From assembly GCA_021234535.1 (NCBI GenBank), contig CM037843.1, forward strand, positions 11,245,979-11,309,978: a stretch of 64,000 nucleotides of DNA, read 5' to 3'. The number at the start of each line of letters is the position of its first letter. Position 1 is the first letter of the stretch. Origin of the DNA: Stichopus chloronotus. Its lineage: Eukaryota > Echinodermata > Holothuroidea > Aspidochirotida > Stichopodidae. This document shows positions 14,001 to 29,000 of this stretch, one piece after another. Under the pieces are notes generated by a model. It did no database searches, was not told the origin of the DNA, and was given only the letters and a program-made list of their open reading frames with translations. Position numbers and translations under genes: made by a program.

Positions 14001-17000
14001 ACTAAAAGATTGTCAGAAATTTCTGTTGAAAAATACAAATCTGTTGTACATCAGCTCATTATATAATGCATTGAAACCAAGTATTTTACAAGAAACAAAA
14101 TTATCCTCTGCTTCTATTCACTGCTTCTAGCTTTTCTTTATGAAAAGTAAAGATTTCCCTTTTTTGTTTGTGATTTCAATGTACTGTTCATCATAGCCCA
14201 ATTGTTATTCCTTGTGTATTAATTACTTTAAGCAGTTAGGATACAAGTTACATCACCAAAATTACTATGTACTTTGACACCTAGTCCTTACAGAATTTGT
14301 GAAAACCTTGTAAACACAGTTTCTTCAGAAGGGTTACCTTGACAGATCTCATACTTGGTGTGTGGGGTGGCCATACAAAGTAGATGATCCTTATTATTTT
14401 TGGTGGCAGTGAAAGGTCATCTAAGGTCACCAAACGTCAAACTACAAAAACTTAAGACAATATCTTCAGAATGGTAACCTTGGCTGATCTCAAACGTACT
14501 GTGTGGGCTGCTCACACTAAATAGATGATCCCTATTGTTTTTGGAGGTCAAAGGTCATTGAAGGTCACCAGGGGTCACAATGTGAAAACCTTGTAAACAC
14601 AGTACCTGAAGAAGGATAACCTTGAGTGATTTCATATTCAGTGTTTAAATTGGCCATTCTCAGTAGAATTCCTTGTGTTTTTTATGAGGGTCAAAGGTAA
14701 TTTGAGGTCCCCAGAGATAAATCTGTGAAAACATTGCTAATACAATATTTCAAGCACGGTAACCCTGACTGATCTCATATTTAGTGGGTGGGTTAGCCAT
14801 ACTAAGATGGTGATCTGTCTTGATTTTGGTCAAAGGTCAATGACCTGACATGACCTTTGGCCTCCATGAAAAACAGGTTGCAAAAAATGTTATAAACACT
14901 ATATCTAGAGAAGGATAACTGTAACTCATATAGCATGTTGCTTGTGCATATTGAGTTCATACTGGATGATCCCTGTTATTTTTGGTGAAAGTCAAATGTC
15001 ATTTAGAGTTACCAGAGGTCAAAGAGTCAAAATTATGTAAACTGTTATCTCAAAAAGAGAAATGGCAGGAGATCTCATACTTGACATGTTTATTGATCAT
15101 ATTCAGTAGTTGTGCCCTATTGTTTTTGGTTGAGGTTAAAGGTCATTTCATATCACCACAAGTCAAAATCTTGCAAACACTTTATATAACTTAAGGAGAG
15201 TACCTGTGTGGGATTTCATAAAAGTATGTGCATTCCCCACATTGAATTGATGATTCTATCAATTTTTGCACCTATTGTTTTAAGAGAATGTGAAAGGTCA
15301 TTTTGGGTCAAAAGCTTGTTACCATGATATTTCAAGAAGAATAAACTGGAATTGATCTCATACTTGTCATTTGGGTAATTCATGTTTGTTATAATATAAC
15401 CATATGGCAAGGAATCACTACGCCTTTTGGCTTTCTGGTTGATGGAAGTCAAAGGTCATCTGGTGGCAAAACTGTGTTCCTGTGACACGTGCGTTCTAAC
15501 TCAACAGGGAAAGTTGGATGAAAAGTAAACTTGGTATGTAGGTCTGCCATATTGAGAAAGTGTTTCCTATTGCTTTTGGTGGAGGTCAAAAGTCACATGT
15601 GGGCACTGGGTGGCAAAAGTCTGAAAATAGTACACTGACTCGCTTGCTTCGAGCAGCAAAAGCACTATACAATGCACCTATGGTTGTGTGTGCTAAGTAA
15701 CCCATATACCTTGTATCATGGAAGTTCCATTGTTTGTGTACAAAGTGGCAATAACAGCAAATACATTTGCGTTTCTGGAGAAAGTTTCAACAAAACAAGT
15801 TTTCAACGATTTTATGTGAACATGTGGTGTCAGTACTGGTACTCCGATAAATACCCATACTGATGTGCCACCAATACCAATGCGGATTTTCCTGGTACTG
15901 TCCAACCCTATTCTACAAATTTTATGGCATTAAGTTAAAATTGTGTCACATTACTGCTATGGTAGTGGTTCCTTCAGATTCAGGATTATTGGTCCCATAT
16001 ATGGACCATATGGACCATTTTATGAAATCATAGAAAATGTTTCTTTTCTGCATATTTTGCTGTACAATGGGCCACATGGAACATTCTGTGAAAACTTCCC
16101 TTTGTATATTTTGCTTTACAATGTGAAATCTTTGTCAAATTAGCATTGAGTTAGTAGAACCAGAGATTCTCCAAGATTTTGGCTTCCAAGGTCTGAGTGG
16201 GCCATTTGGGCCATTTATGAAGTCATGCAAAATACCTCTTCTCCTACAGTTTGAATGATATGAAGTTGAAATTGTGTCGCATACTATGGTAGTGGTTCCT
16301 TCAGGTTGTTCAGGATTATTGGTACTATATGGGCCATATGGACCATTTCATGAAATCATGCAAAATATTTCTTTTTCTGCACATTTTGCTTTACAAATGT
16401 GGAAGGTTTGTCAAATTACATTGTGGTATTGTGGTAGTGCAACCCTTTGTCGTGTTCAACATTTGTGGGTCCAACTTTAAAATGGGCCGTAAATTATTGC
16501 ATTGTGTAAAGGGATAGTTTTTTCTACAAATTATATGTTACAATTTTGAGGGTTTTTCATGTTAGTACTATGGCAGTAAGTGCCTTTGACTGATCAGCTT
16601 TCTTAGGGATAAATGGGGCTATGCTGCCATTCATTTGTTTCCATTAGTTGTAGCATGCTGTTTAATGGGTATTCATACATACTTGGAAAGAATCCTCAAC
16701 TCCTATTGGCCCATTTTAGTCAGGTGACCATGGGTTAATCGTTGATAATCCAACTGGTTAAACCACAGTCAATCACCGACGGATGAATACAATAAAACTG
16801 TAGATCGACAGTGTGTTTTCAATCTGCTATATCTTACACAAAACAATGGCTAGTACAGTATTACTAGTAATAGGCCTACTAGTGAAATGACTTGCGATTT
16901 GAAGTTTGTAGATCTAACATTACCTAGGACCGCGACTAGGGCCTAAACCTGCTTAAAAGTAAAATGTAAATCTATGTAAAAACAGCACAGTATACTGTCA

Positions 17001-20000
17001 GTGGTAATTCTTCTGACATACAGTAATCTTACCTAAATATCAGAATTGTGCCTGGTGTAAGCTTCTTCAGTATATTTTGAACACCTTTGAAAGTTTGGTA
17101 GCCTACCGGAATTAGTGTTCCTTCTTTGTCAAATTCTGCTGAGATGGTCAAAAACAGTTCCTTATGCAATTAAATGGTAAAGAGGACTAAGGACTGCAAT
17201 ACATGGCCATCTTGAAGGGTCTCCATACTGCCACCGGATTAATATTCTTAAGGACAGAAAACTCCACAGCACAAATAATTTAGGGACTATTGATAGGCCA
17301 AGGCCCTATATGGTGAAAATAAATAAACAGGAAAGGCTGTGACATAAGTTATCCCAAACCACCCATAAAATGGTCTTACAGCAATGTGTTGACAGTAACG
17401 TTTTGGCCATGTGCAATCCTTCTTCTTTGTTGAGCTAACTTAGGCCAAGAACTGAAATTTTGCATAGGCTACTGAGAACTCTCACACTCACAGGAAAATT
17501 AGAGTTGACACACAACGAGTCTTCCAATTACTGCTGCTGTTAGGACTGAGAGTACTACATCAGACATATCCAAGCTTTCCTCGAAATGTATATTCAATAA
17601 ATCTGTCAATGTCTTTATCCAAAATCAGTCTAATCAGTGGGTAAATTCCCCAAAGCAAGTCCCTGTACTGTACAATGCTCTGTAACCAAGTAACTAAGTA
17701 CTTTGATTTTGTTCGTACGTTCGCTGCACAGTGAATACATGTACACTGAATGACAGCATGCCAGATTAGTACACTACATAAGAGTAAACTAACTAAAGCA
17801 GGCATTGTTGCTATGTCAATTGTAATTATTCATTAAGTTTAGGTGTTACTTTCTGTTTCGTTCACGTATATTGCTGACATGTTGTAAATTTGTTTATCTT
17901 TCCTCAGGGTTCTTTTTCAATAAAAATGCAGTTATTCGTGCCCCAGTCACACTATAGCAAATCGCGTACTGCGACTGCTTGCAAATGGGTCATTTTGAAA
18001 ATGTTTGCTACATCTCCGCACAGACTGCGTCGAGTTGCATTGAGTTTGGGACTAAATGCATGGTTTGCAGACAAGTCACTAGTTTCTTCATGTGCTCCGG
18101 TGTGCACCGGAGCACATGAAGCAACTGCTTGCAACTAGAAATACCTTGCAACTGGTTGCAGTCTGTTTGCCGATGTGCTGCAAACGATGCTGCGATCTAC
18201 TGCGCTTATCGCCGAATATCCCCAACATGATCTGCATCTAAACTAGCAACTATACGACAGACTGCAACAGTCTCATACTGTACAGCGCCATGCTGCGTCG
18301 TACGGCACTGTACTGCGAACATTCGCCAACAAGCGCAGCGCGGAGAACCTCTTTTACCCCCCTAAAAACTGGTCCAAACGCCGCCTGCGTGCGAATGTGC
18401 TGCAAAGGTACTGCCAACATGCGCAACATGACGCAGCAGCTACTGCAAACTAGTATTCGCCCATTCCCCCTCCAATGTATTCTCTACCACGCCTGATTGA
18501 AACCAGCTGCAAACAAGTCTCAACACGTTTGCAGCACGACGCAGCGTGGCGACTGCACACACGGATTTCAACTATTCCATACAACAGCCACCACACTTCT
18601 ATGGCAAACCAAATGCCCAGTAATTGGAGAGACCTAGATTATCGGTTGATAAATCTGGTTTATCAATGGATAAAGCAGGTTTCTCGACCGACATATGCCC
18701 AGTAATTGGAGAAACCTGGCTTATCAGTTCATAAACCAGGTTTATCGAGTTTCTTGATAAACCTGGTTTATCAACTTTATAAACCTGGAATTTGGAATAA
18801 CTTAGCATTTGGCGTTGATAAACCTGGTTTACTACTGATAAACCTGGTTTATCACTTCATGGGTGATAAACTTGGATTATCAAGTTGGTAAATCTGGTTT
18901 ATCAAATTGATAAACCAGGTTTATCAAAAAACTTGGCTTTCCGGTTGATAAACCTGGTTTATCAACGCCAAATGCCTAGTTATTCGATAAACCGGATTTA
19001 TCGGTCGAAAAACCAGGTTTATCGTGTGATAAACCAGGTTTATCAAATATATTGAGCATTCGGTGTCTAAAAACTAGATTTATCAGCCGAAAAACCAGGT
19101 TTATCGGTCGAAAAACCAGGTTTATCAAATGATATACCAGGTTTATCAACCGATAATTCAGGTTTCTTGAATTATTGGGCATTTGGCTTGCCATACACGT
19201 CATGTTTTTATACACTTGTGGGTATGTCTGACTGCAAACATGTGCCGATAGTAGCAGTACATAGCAAAACGTTCACAGTAGATTGCCGAACAGTCTGCAT
19301 GCGTTGCATGCCCCGTCACAGCTCAGGCTCGGACCGTGTGGTGCGCATTCGCCGTAGTTCACCGATTGACCCAACACAGCGCAGCACGTTATGCAAATAG
19401 TTTCACATTTTGCTTTGCCGACCATTCGCAGTAAAACGCAGCCAAGTTGCAGTACTGTCTGCATCACACTCCCGCCCCGATTGTAGACGGCACTAGTTGC
19501 AAGCAGTTGCATGCCATTTGCAATTCCATGAGTTGCAGTACAATCACAGACACGTTTTTTCGTAGTGTGACTGAGGCATGAAGAGCCAAATTCATTTCTT
19601 TTTGTCCTCCTTTATCAAAATCTAGTTTGTATGTATGAACAAGGTTAATCAACTTTGGACCTGGGTATGATCTGCAGTATAATGCACGGAGTGCATGCTT
19701 GCGATAGCATTAACCCCCAAGCGTGCATTATCCTGTAGTTAATACACGGTCCAGCGTTGATTAATCGTTGATTAATTCTTAAAATAGGTAATTCATCTCA
19801 TAATGTAGTTCATCAATATTCGGATGTATTGTTTATATTTGAAATAAGCCAACCACCTGTGTTCATATCAATCACTTTCCGCCTCTGGGGTCAGTTAGGT
19901 CAGAGAGTGCTGGGCAGTTTGCTTTTTAGACATTAACTCCCTGTTTGAAAGTATAGGTCAACAGAGGGAGAAGACAGGTTCCTGGTCATTAGCATTCATC

Positions 20001-23000
20001 ATTGGTTTTAGTTGAGATTATTACTGCAATTGTCAGCATTTCTTTTTTCAGCAGTTTTATAAATTACACAGCATGCTGTCTTCTAGTTCAGATAAGCACT
20101 ATGGTAGTGGAGTACATTTGGCTGATCAGCATTCTTAAGGACAAAATAGCATCAAAACCTTTTAGGATGTGATAAATTGTGGATTTTCCATGGGTAAGAC
20201 TAAAGGACTACATCTAAAATAGTCATGCAAGGAATCACAGAACCCATCAGGGTCTTGTTTATAATTGTTTTAGATGGTCAAATGTCATTTGGCTTCAACA
20301 GTGGTCAGATGCTGATAATGTACCTGTCAGCATCTTGGGGATTTTCATTGACAGTAAATCTTTTATTTTCATTTACTATTTCACATGAACTGTGAAATAG
20401 TTTAGAGGAGTCAACTGTCTTACATTACTGCATTGCTACATTATTTTTGAGAGCATGACCGGTCACAGAATCAATTCCTATATTTGAAGATTCCATGCAT
20501 GGTGTATCAAAGCTCTGTTTAATCAGTAGTGCAACCACTATAGGTTGGGGAATGTGACGTCCCCACTTTTCAGTAACAAAAATTCTTTATTCCACCAAAA
20601 AAAAATAAAAAGAAAATGCTGCACCGTTCTACTGTCCAATGACCTGAAGCTATTCAGTGTAATGGAAGGAGTTTGGCGAAGAAAAAATGTTTATTGTTTA
20701 CGAAATATAAGGCATCTTAGTCCCTAAGATCCAGGGACTTGCCTTGTGGATCCCCACAGTAGTTCCCTGGACCTCTCACCTAATCAATTGCCACCAGGAG
20801 TAACTGCACCAAGAAATATTGCTCCATTTTTTTCACCCTTACCACATACTGCTGTATTAGTCTGTGCCATGTTGAAAATTTGGTGGAATTTTAGCAGTTT
20901 TTCAGAATGAGTTTTGTTTCTTTTGTATTGTTTTACGCTTACAATCAACATTATTTGCAAAACCATAATATCGTGTCACCTCCTAAAGAGAACATCACAA
21001 TGATGGCATTTTTGATCTCCCAAGAATAATGTACACCATACTGCGATTGTACCATAATATAAGCACCTTCAAATCTTTCATCTCCTACCCTGGAGCATGT
21101 AGTTGTGTGCTATTGGCGTGGTTAAGTAGAAAATTGTTGCTCTAACATTATCGGAAACATTGTAAGCTGAACATGTTTAGATAAGTACTGTAACATGTTC
21201 CAACCGCAATATGAAACACAGTTGTCATGGTAGATTAACAGTTCATGGTCAGTTGTTCATCAGATTGCATATCAAGTGCAATAAAGTTCAAAAACTGTCA
21301 TTAGGATGCTGCCATATTCTGAATTTGGGATGTTGTAGTCTAGCTTGTAATTGGAAAGCTTTTGTTTTTCTTTGTAATTCATTGTCAAACAGTTTTAACA
21401 GTTTTACATAGATTCAAATCAAAGTATCAATAATTTGACCATTGCATAATACACCTGTAATCCAACACAAAATGTGTACAAGTGTATGTTTGTTCATGGA
21501 AATTACAGGTAAAGAAAAGTCAATACATTAAATACCTGCCATTAGGGGCTTATGTGACATTATAATTTGACTTATAACATTGCAGCATCCTTCTCTGAAC
21601 TTCAAAAGTGTATAACATGGGAAGAAAACAAACTGCAAAAACCTTTTAAATGTACCAGTTTACATTGGTACAATATCTCCAGGCATGTCTCCCGGGAAAT
21701 GTTGCTTCTCGTGGGAAACCGGCGCAACATTAAAAAAAAAATAGTGCAACATTAAAAAAAATAGTCATAAAAAAGAGAAAGAAAAAAGGAAACTATTACT
21801 GTACTTCCACTTTATAAAAATTCTGCACAGGACTACATAATCTTTTTAAAACTTCCAAAAATGTTAGTGTTAATTCCTTCAGTGATTGTTCAAAAGTCTT
21901 TAGTCTTGTGCATACTTCCATGTACAGGCAAAGAGCAACAGAGCTATGCAATGTACATGACAGGTGTGCAGGTTGGCCATGGCCTGTAAGCAGGAGAACA
22001 CTGGGCAGAATCAGAATGTATAGATGGAGGGACTCAAAACTAGATAAAAGCCTTACTTAGCTAATTTTTTCCCCCCTTTTAATCAGTGAGGTTTCTTTTG
22101 GGTGGGAATTACGGGAAAAAGTGTAGCTTTATTTTGCTACCAACAAGCATGTTTCCAATTTGCAGTAATGAGATGAAAAGTGCATGTAATTGTCTCATCT
22201 TTTGTTGTTTTCATTTATCTTATGTGATGACAAGTACATGTCCTATAAGCCATATCGGCTTATCAATTGTTTATCCAGGTATGTATGCAGTATTTTGGAA
22301 CATTCATTCTCTTGCTTATTTTTGTTTTAATGTTTCTTAAATATAGTTACTTAATTTTAATGTTTCATTTTCACCAATTTTTGTCTTCTTACTAAAACAC
22401 TGATTTGTGCGGTATGTGCCCTGCAAAGTACGCAACTTTTTTGTGCACAACCTCCAGCATGTGGCTTGGAATTTTTCGTAACCCCCAATCACAGACTACT
22501 CCATACCTAGGTATACCAGGTATATTGACGGACCTTACAAAGAGGACAGTAGTGTTAGCGAGTTATATTATTCAAAATACATAAACTTATGAGTGTTAGC
22601 TACTGTACCCAACAGAGACCAGGGTACATGAATCATGTTGAAATTTAATGCAATGCACAATGTGAGCTATGTAAGCAGTGCATACGCTGAAGAACCAAGA
22701 CCTTTTAAATGTTTTCAAAATATATCATTTCGGCATACTGCTCTATGACTTTTACTTTTGGATTTGTCTTGTAAATACAGTGCATGTTTCGATCACAGTA
22801 TGGTAGAGATCAAACATGTGGTTAGTGGTTGTGTCCGACAATATCCAGTAAATAAATTCATTCAAGTGTGTATCCTAAATGCTCCATCCACATTCAATCA
22901 TTATCAATAATTGAAGTAAAATTACTGTTCTTGTAAATAAATACATTTATATAAATTTTTTACTCATGATCAATATTTTTCAAGTCATGCAAATATTTCC

Positions 23001-26000
23001 AGATGATTCTACGTATACCTCATTTACTACGTTCAATGGCAATTGAAAAGCATAAATTAAGGCCTGCCTTTGGCCTGCATATGCAGACCATTTTAAATCT
23101 TACAAAAACTTGAAATGACAGATAGCGGACATAACCACAACCCTTAGAAATTTAAATAACGTACTATATTTTCCATGATCAAAACCCTTTATGAAACCAA
23201 CACTCTGCTTCTTCACAACTTTAATCAAAGTATTTTAAAGTGACTAGGATCAATGAATAAAACAAAAAAACATTCAAGTGTTTTTGAATAGCTCTGAAGA
23301 CAGCAACTTACAAAAAGTCATTTGTTCCCTGTAATACAGAGGTAGATAGGCTATGCGATATACACCCCCTATCGCACCCCCCACTGAGTCAGGATGTCAT
23401 TACTGAAAATTTTCAGAAGGCTGCACACTATCCTACCTGTTTTTCTTTATGAGACTTTTTGGGATATTTAAACTTCAAAAATGTATGTAGTACAGTTTGC
23501 TCTACATGACAAGCAACATTTTATAAAATATTTTAATTTTGAAGCAGTATCAATGATTTTTATTCTGATCGAACTTTTGTACTTTCACCCAATACAATAA
23601 CATTTTTCAACTTTGAAAATCGAAAATATAGCATAGAATTTAAGTGGCCCGGACATGTCCAAAAAAGCTAAAATCACTGAGCTCCCCGGGGCTTTGCCGT
23701 CTCAACCCACCAGGGACACTTCCCGGGCTCCTTGATCCCATGCCAGTATGAGGAGCGCTGCCAGGAAATCTGAGTGCATTGTAATTAGCCTCCCGGGAAT
23801 ATAACACTTTTTCCACCCATGATAATTAGAAGGATAACCGTTACTGATTTCATACTTAATGTGTAGGTCTGTCACACTAAATAGATGATCCCTATCGTTT
23901 TTGGTGGTCAAGGGTGATTTGAGGTCACCAGAGGTCAAACTGCAAAAACCTTTTAAGCACGATATCTACAGAAGAGTGCCCTTCACTGCTCTTGTACTTT
24001 GTATGTGGGTTAGCCATAGTAAGGGAATGATCCTTATTGCTTTTGGTGGAGGTGAAAGGTCATTTGAGGTCACAAAAGGTCAAACTGCAAAAAGCTTTGT
24101 AAACACAATATCTCCAAAAGGATAACCTTTAATGTTCCAATACTTTGGTTTGTTGTTTGGCCTTTGAGTAGATGACCCCTATCATTTCTAGCTTTGGGGT
24201 GTTCAGGAATTTTGGTCCCAAGGTCCCATGTTGGCCCTTTGGTCCATTTAATGAATTTTTGCAAAATGCTCCTTCTATAGATTCCCTTGTACAATGTTAA
24301 TGTTTTGTCATAATGATACTCCATTAATGGTGCCTTCAGGGTGATCAGGAATTTTGGGTCCAAGGTCCCATGTGGGCCCTTTGTCCCATTTTATGAAATT
24401 CTGCAAAATGCTTCTACTTCTTCAGATTCTTTTGAACCATGTTGATGGTTTGCTTTAAAGGAATTCTCCACCAACAAAAAAACTTCACATAATATATGAG
24501 ATTCTTTACCTTTCTATCAATTAAACATAACTATTTTATCAGATGAAGCTTCTTTAGATGTGAAATAACGCTTTGAAAGTTGCGCTTCAGCACAAGCCTG
24601 AAAATGTGTGATGTAGAACCGACAAAAACCGTTTTCCATTTTTTACACTCATCCTGTTTCTGGCAAAGTCTTAGACACAAAAGCTCTTTCGTTCAGAGAT
24701 TATAAAACCCTGTGAATGTCTACTTTCAGTAAGATACATTCCGTAAGATACTAACACACTAAGCGCATGAAACAAGAGGAGCTGTTATTGTGATGGACAT
24801 GAAAATTTAATTACTGCTTATACTTTACGACATACCGAACCAAGCGAAGGTAAGCTGTGTAGTCAGCTTAAAGGTATTTCTATCCTTTATTCGTCGGTAC
24901 CAGTTCAATATCATTCACAGATCAATGTCATTTAAGTCAACTAATCCTTAAAGTGATTGCGTGTGTACTGAAAAACCAAAAAGATAAGATTATGTTTGAT
25001 CTGAACTTTTTCTTTATTTTTAAATGTACACGCGAGGTTGTACATGAACGACTGTGTCTTTCAATGAAGGAAAATGACAGTAACTATTTCAAAAAGCAAG
25101 GGATTGGCATAAAAACAGTAAAAAACAGAAATCATATTTGAAAAGTAACGTTTCTTACTATAACCGCCTACATAATGAATATGCAACAGTACAGGTCTCA
25201 CTAGTGTATCAAAAACATACTATTCAAGTCGTCGCTCCTTGTTAATTATCGGGAATTGTAGTATTTGGTGAAAGGAAACACCGTATTTACAAATAACCTA
25301 CGAACTGAACACAACCTTGCCCGCGGCGTCAGTGATCCTGAGTTGGTAACTGAATATTCAATACTAGTATACTTCCCATTGGCTTGCTCAAAGAAGCACA
25401 CTGTTGATTTGAAGGAAAACTGTCAACCACTACATTATCGTATTCTGCACTTTTTGTCGTTATGTTAAAAGAATTTGAAATCATGTGGCAAAATTATCCA
25501 ACTGAAACCTATTTATTTTCCCAGATTGTCTGAATGGTGTAATTAAAGCCTTACCAAAATTTTGGAGATGAAATTGCAATGTTTTTGCTTTTTGCCTTCC
25601 CACGCAATCACTTTAAGCAATTAGGTAGCTGCGAACAATGCTTGGAAAGGTAGGTCTATGTCATTCCCTGGTGAAACAAAGGTTTTATCACCAAATAAGA
25701 GATCAGAGCAGTACTGCAACCCACAGCTAGAGCTAAAAATCAAGGGCAATGTTCAATCTAAATTTGTCGGTACTACGTCACAATCAATTGATTTCTAGCA
25801 ACAGGCGCGTACCTCGAATATTTACTAACATGATTCATTTTGCAAATTCTTTGAGCTATTTCCTGAAAATGAGAACAATGACTTGTCTACAATAATGTTT
25901 GCATCTTTTTAAGAGACATAAGAAGTGATGGTGGAGAATTCCTTTAATGATACTCCAATAGTGGTACCTTCAGGGTGTCCAGAAATTCTGGGTCCCAGGT

Positions 26001-29000
26001 CCTATGAGGACCCTTTGGCCAATTTTATGAAATTCTGCAAAGTGCTTCTCCTACATGCTTCATGGATTTGTATGAAACTCAATGTTTCTTGGGTGGTCAG
26101 GAAGTGTGGGTTCAAGATCCCATGTGGGCCCTTTGGCTCATTTTATGAAATTCCACAAAATGCTCTTCCTGCTACAGATTCTCTTGTACAATGTTGATGG
26201 TTTGTCTTAATGATACTCTGTCAGGGGTACCTACATGGTTTTCAGCTATTTGGGGTGTTCTAGGATTTCACATAGCCCTACAGACACTTGGTTAAAGGGA
26301 TGAGCTTTTCCATTATTGTTGCCCTAGTTGGTGTAGTTCAAAGGTTATTTGAGGTCACTAGAGACCAAACTACGAAAGCCTTGTAGGCACAGTGTCTCAA
26401 GAAAGGTAACCTTGACTGATCTCATACTTATTGTCTGGGTTGGAAATACTGAGTAGGTGATCCTTATTGCTTTTGGTGGATGTCAAAGGTTGTTTGAGGT
26501 CACCAGAGGTCAAACTGTAAAAACCTTGTAAACACAATATCTGAAGAAGGATAACTTTGACTGATTTCATGCTTAGATAACAGATATATGTTTGTGAATT
26601 ACGCTATGCCACATGTTAGTGGTCAGTATTCAGTGTGCCTAGCCTAGTGCCTTACCAGCGCTACAATCTTGGACAAAATACCTTGGGACACCCCGCGCCC
26701 CTGTTCAATGTTGGCTATAGGATTGCTGTTCAAAGGGTACATTCACTTCTATAGCGCAACATTGGAAAGGGGCGCGGGGTTTCATGTTACCCTCTCACCT
26801 AAAATTCAGTATTATATTTGCAACGTACGACAAAGTGTCCCCACAATTTTGTCCAAGATTGTCTGAGAATTTCGACGGGTTAGAAGCATGCACGGGGCAC
26901 AGGGAAAATCGTCAATTTGAAATAAATTAAACGGCAAAATGGGGGGTGATATTCCTTGCAACAACAAACATCAGCAGTGCATGTTCGGGGCCTATATTAA
27001 AGTTGGTTTACTGTAATAATATTATTGTGTGAATGTTGTCAATGTTATTACAGAGTAAAGGGAGGAATAAGTCAGTCAAATCCATGTATTTGCACTAAAT
27101 ATGCTGAATAAAATGCAGTCATTGGGGAGGTACCATCATAACTCCAATGCATCTTGTCAACCAGGAAACTACTTTAAAACATTTTGTATGATACAAATGA
27201 TGTACTTTCGGCTCAAACTCTGATATTGAGACATGTACCAAAGAAAAAAAAACAAACAAAAACAAAAAGACACCCCCCAAAAAAAACTAACATGTTAGTG
27301 GTCTGTTGAAGAAGATCGATGTATATGTGTTATTTATTCAAATTGATCACAGGGATGACGTGGTGTCTGGTATTAAAGTAACTACGCTTAATGACTATTA
27401 TGAATGACTTGCAGGTTAATCTGGGTATGAAAGTATACTATCATTATACAAAATAAACCCCTAAAATGCAAATTTAATACATGTGACGTTTGCTCATATT
27501 CCCATAACAGTGACGTTGTGGCACCCATTCTATTGTACTGTACATGGTGCACTGTAATATGTCAGTCATTTTAAGTAGTTTCAACGGACTTCAGAGTACA
27601 TATTTGTTGTTAGAGCTATATCATTATGTTAATATACATATATATATTGCCTTATGTTATATATGAATGAATGAAAAATGAGAAGTTGACAGACATTTGA
27701 GTTTATAAATGGATAATTGAGCAGTGAAAAACACTATGGTCATGCCGTGAATCGAACCCTGGCCTCCCCATCCAAGCTGTCTTAGACCTAACAACAGTGT
27801 CCAACAGTATAGGTTAATGAAAGCCATGTTCTACCAAATGTTTTGACAGGAAAATTTACGCAACTGGAGGGAAAATTGCGTAGATCACAAGACTGAAGAT
27901 TACATATGTTACTAGCTTCATGCAATGTAAACATTGCAGTCACAAATCTTGATTTAGCGGCCAAAAATGTAAGAAATCAGCCTTTACTAACGTTCTACCA
28001 TTATTTTAATATTAAGCTGAATCTACAGTTCTGAATTTAACGCATTTTGGTAGACGGTGGAGCTACTTCAGAATATATTATAACCTGGATTCCTCCCAGC
28101 ATTCTACAATTGCAGGAACACTCCTGTTGCAACGCAATGAAACAGCTGCCCATCAATGTTATTTCGAAATGCAATTATTTCTGTCCGCATACAAAACCAT
28201 GAAACAATCTATTCATTCATGATCACTCCTTTCCAACAAAACATATACAAATAAACCCCCAAAATTAAAATTAAACTTGTTATGTTCATAGTCAAAATTC
28301 AGGATACTTTCATTTGAAAATCCCCAGACCCATGGGCCTCGATAACTAATTTTTATGATGCACCTTGTCCAAAAATGTTCAATTTTCTGTCAAAATTTCG
28401 CTCCAAAATTGCTCCCAAAAAACTCAGACAATCTTGGACAAAATACCTTGGGACACCCCACGCCCCCATTCAATGTTGGCTATAGGATTGCTGTTCAAAG
28501 GGTACATTCACTTCTATAGCGCAACATTGGAAAGGGGCGCGGGGTTTCATGCTATCCTCTCACCTTAAATTCGGTATTATATTTGCAACGTATGACAAAG
28601 TGTCCCAACAGTTTTGTCCAAGATTGTAGGTCTTACCAATAGCAGTAGTACGGGACTGTATCATGCTGGTACCTGGTCGTTTCACCCCATCCAAGTTTGC
28701 TCTCAGCCAGTTCACCTCGGTCATTTCACCCCCTTGCCTGCTCACCTGAAGTGGAAGTCATTTAACCCATAAGGCCAAGTAAAAAAAATAAATTAAGAAA
28801 AAGAAAACACTAGTAGTATCTTGTCCCTGTTTAAGTGCTCTTTTTCCCCTTGCACATATATCTAGTTTCAATATAAAATTTTGACTGACAGTATCTCGTC
28901 CCGACTGTGGAAATCATGTCGCCAAGTCTGAAAGTGATATCTGAAACTAATTTGCAACACAGCACATGCAGTATTGATACAGTGGTCAGGCAGTTTGCTG

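Larger units (their letters stand above)
16674..19773. mobile_element. 3.1-kb compound insertion in a B element
   Basis: This segment is absent from the comparable B element (junction near 9941). Its left part holds 'ccatgggttaatcgttgataatcc' (about 16729-16752) and its right end 'gttgattaatcgttgattaat'. Inside it lies a TIR element (about 17938-19575), which itself contains the palindromic array element (18601-19194). The left 1.2 kb (16674-17937) is unique AT-rich sequence in which I see no gene. Confidence 0.5.

Noticed and set aside
27746..27790. tRNA gene on the reverse strand (B-box-like GGTTCGATTC at 27749-27758)
   Set aside because: The T-stem has two mismatches and no A-box, anticodon arm or acceptor stem can be drawn. 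At best a decayed tRNA-derived SINE fragment.
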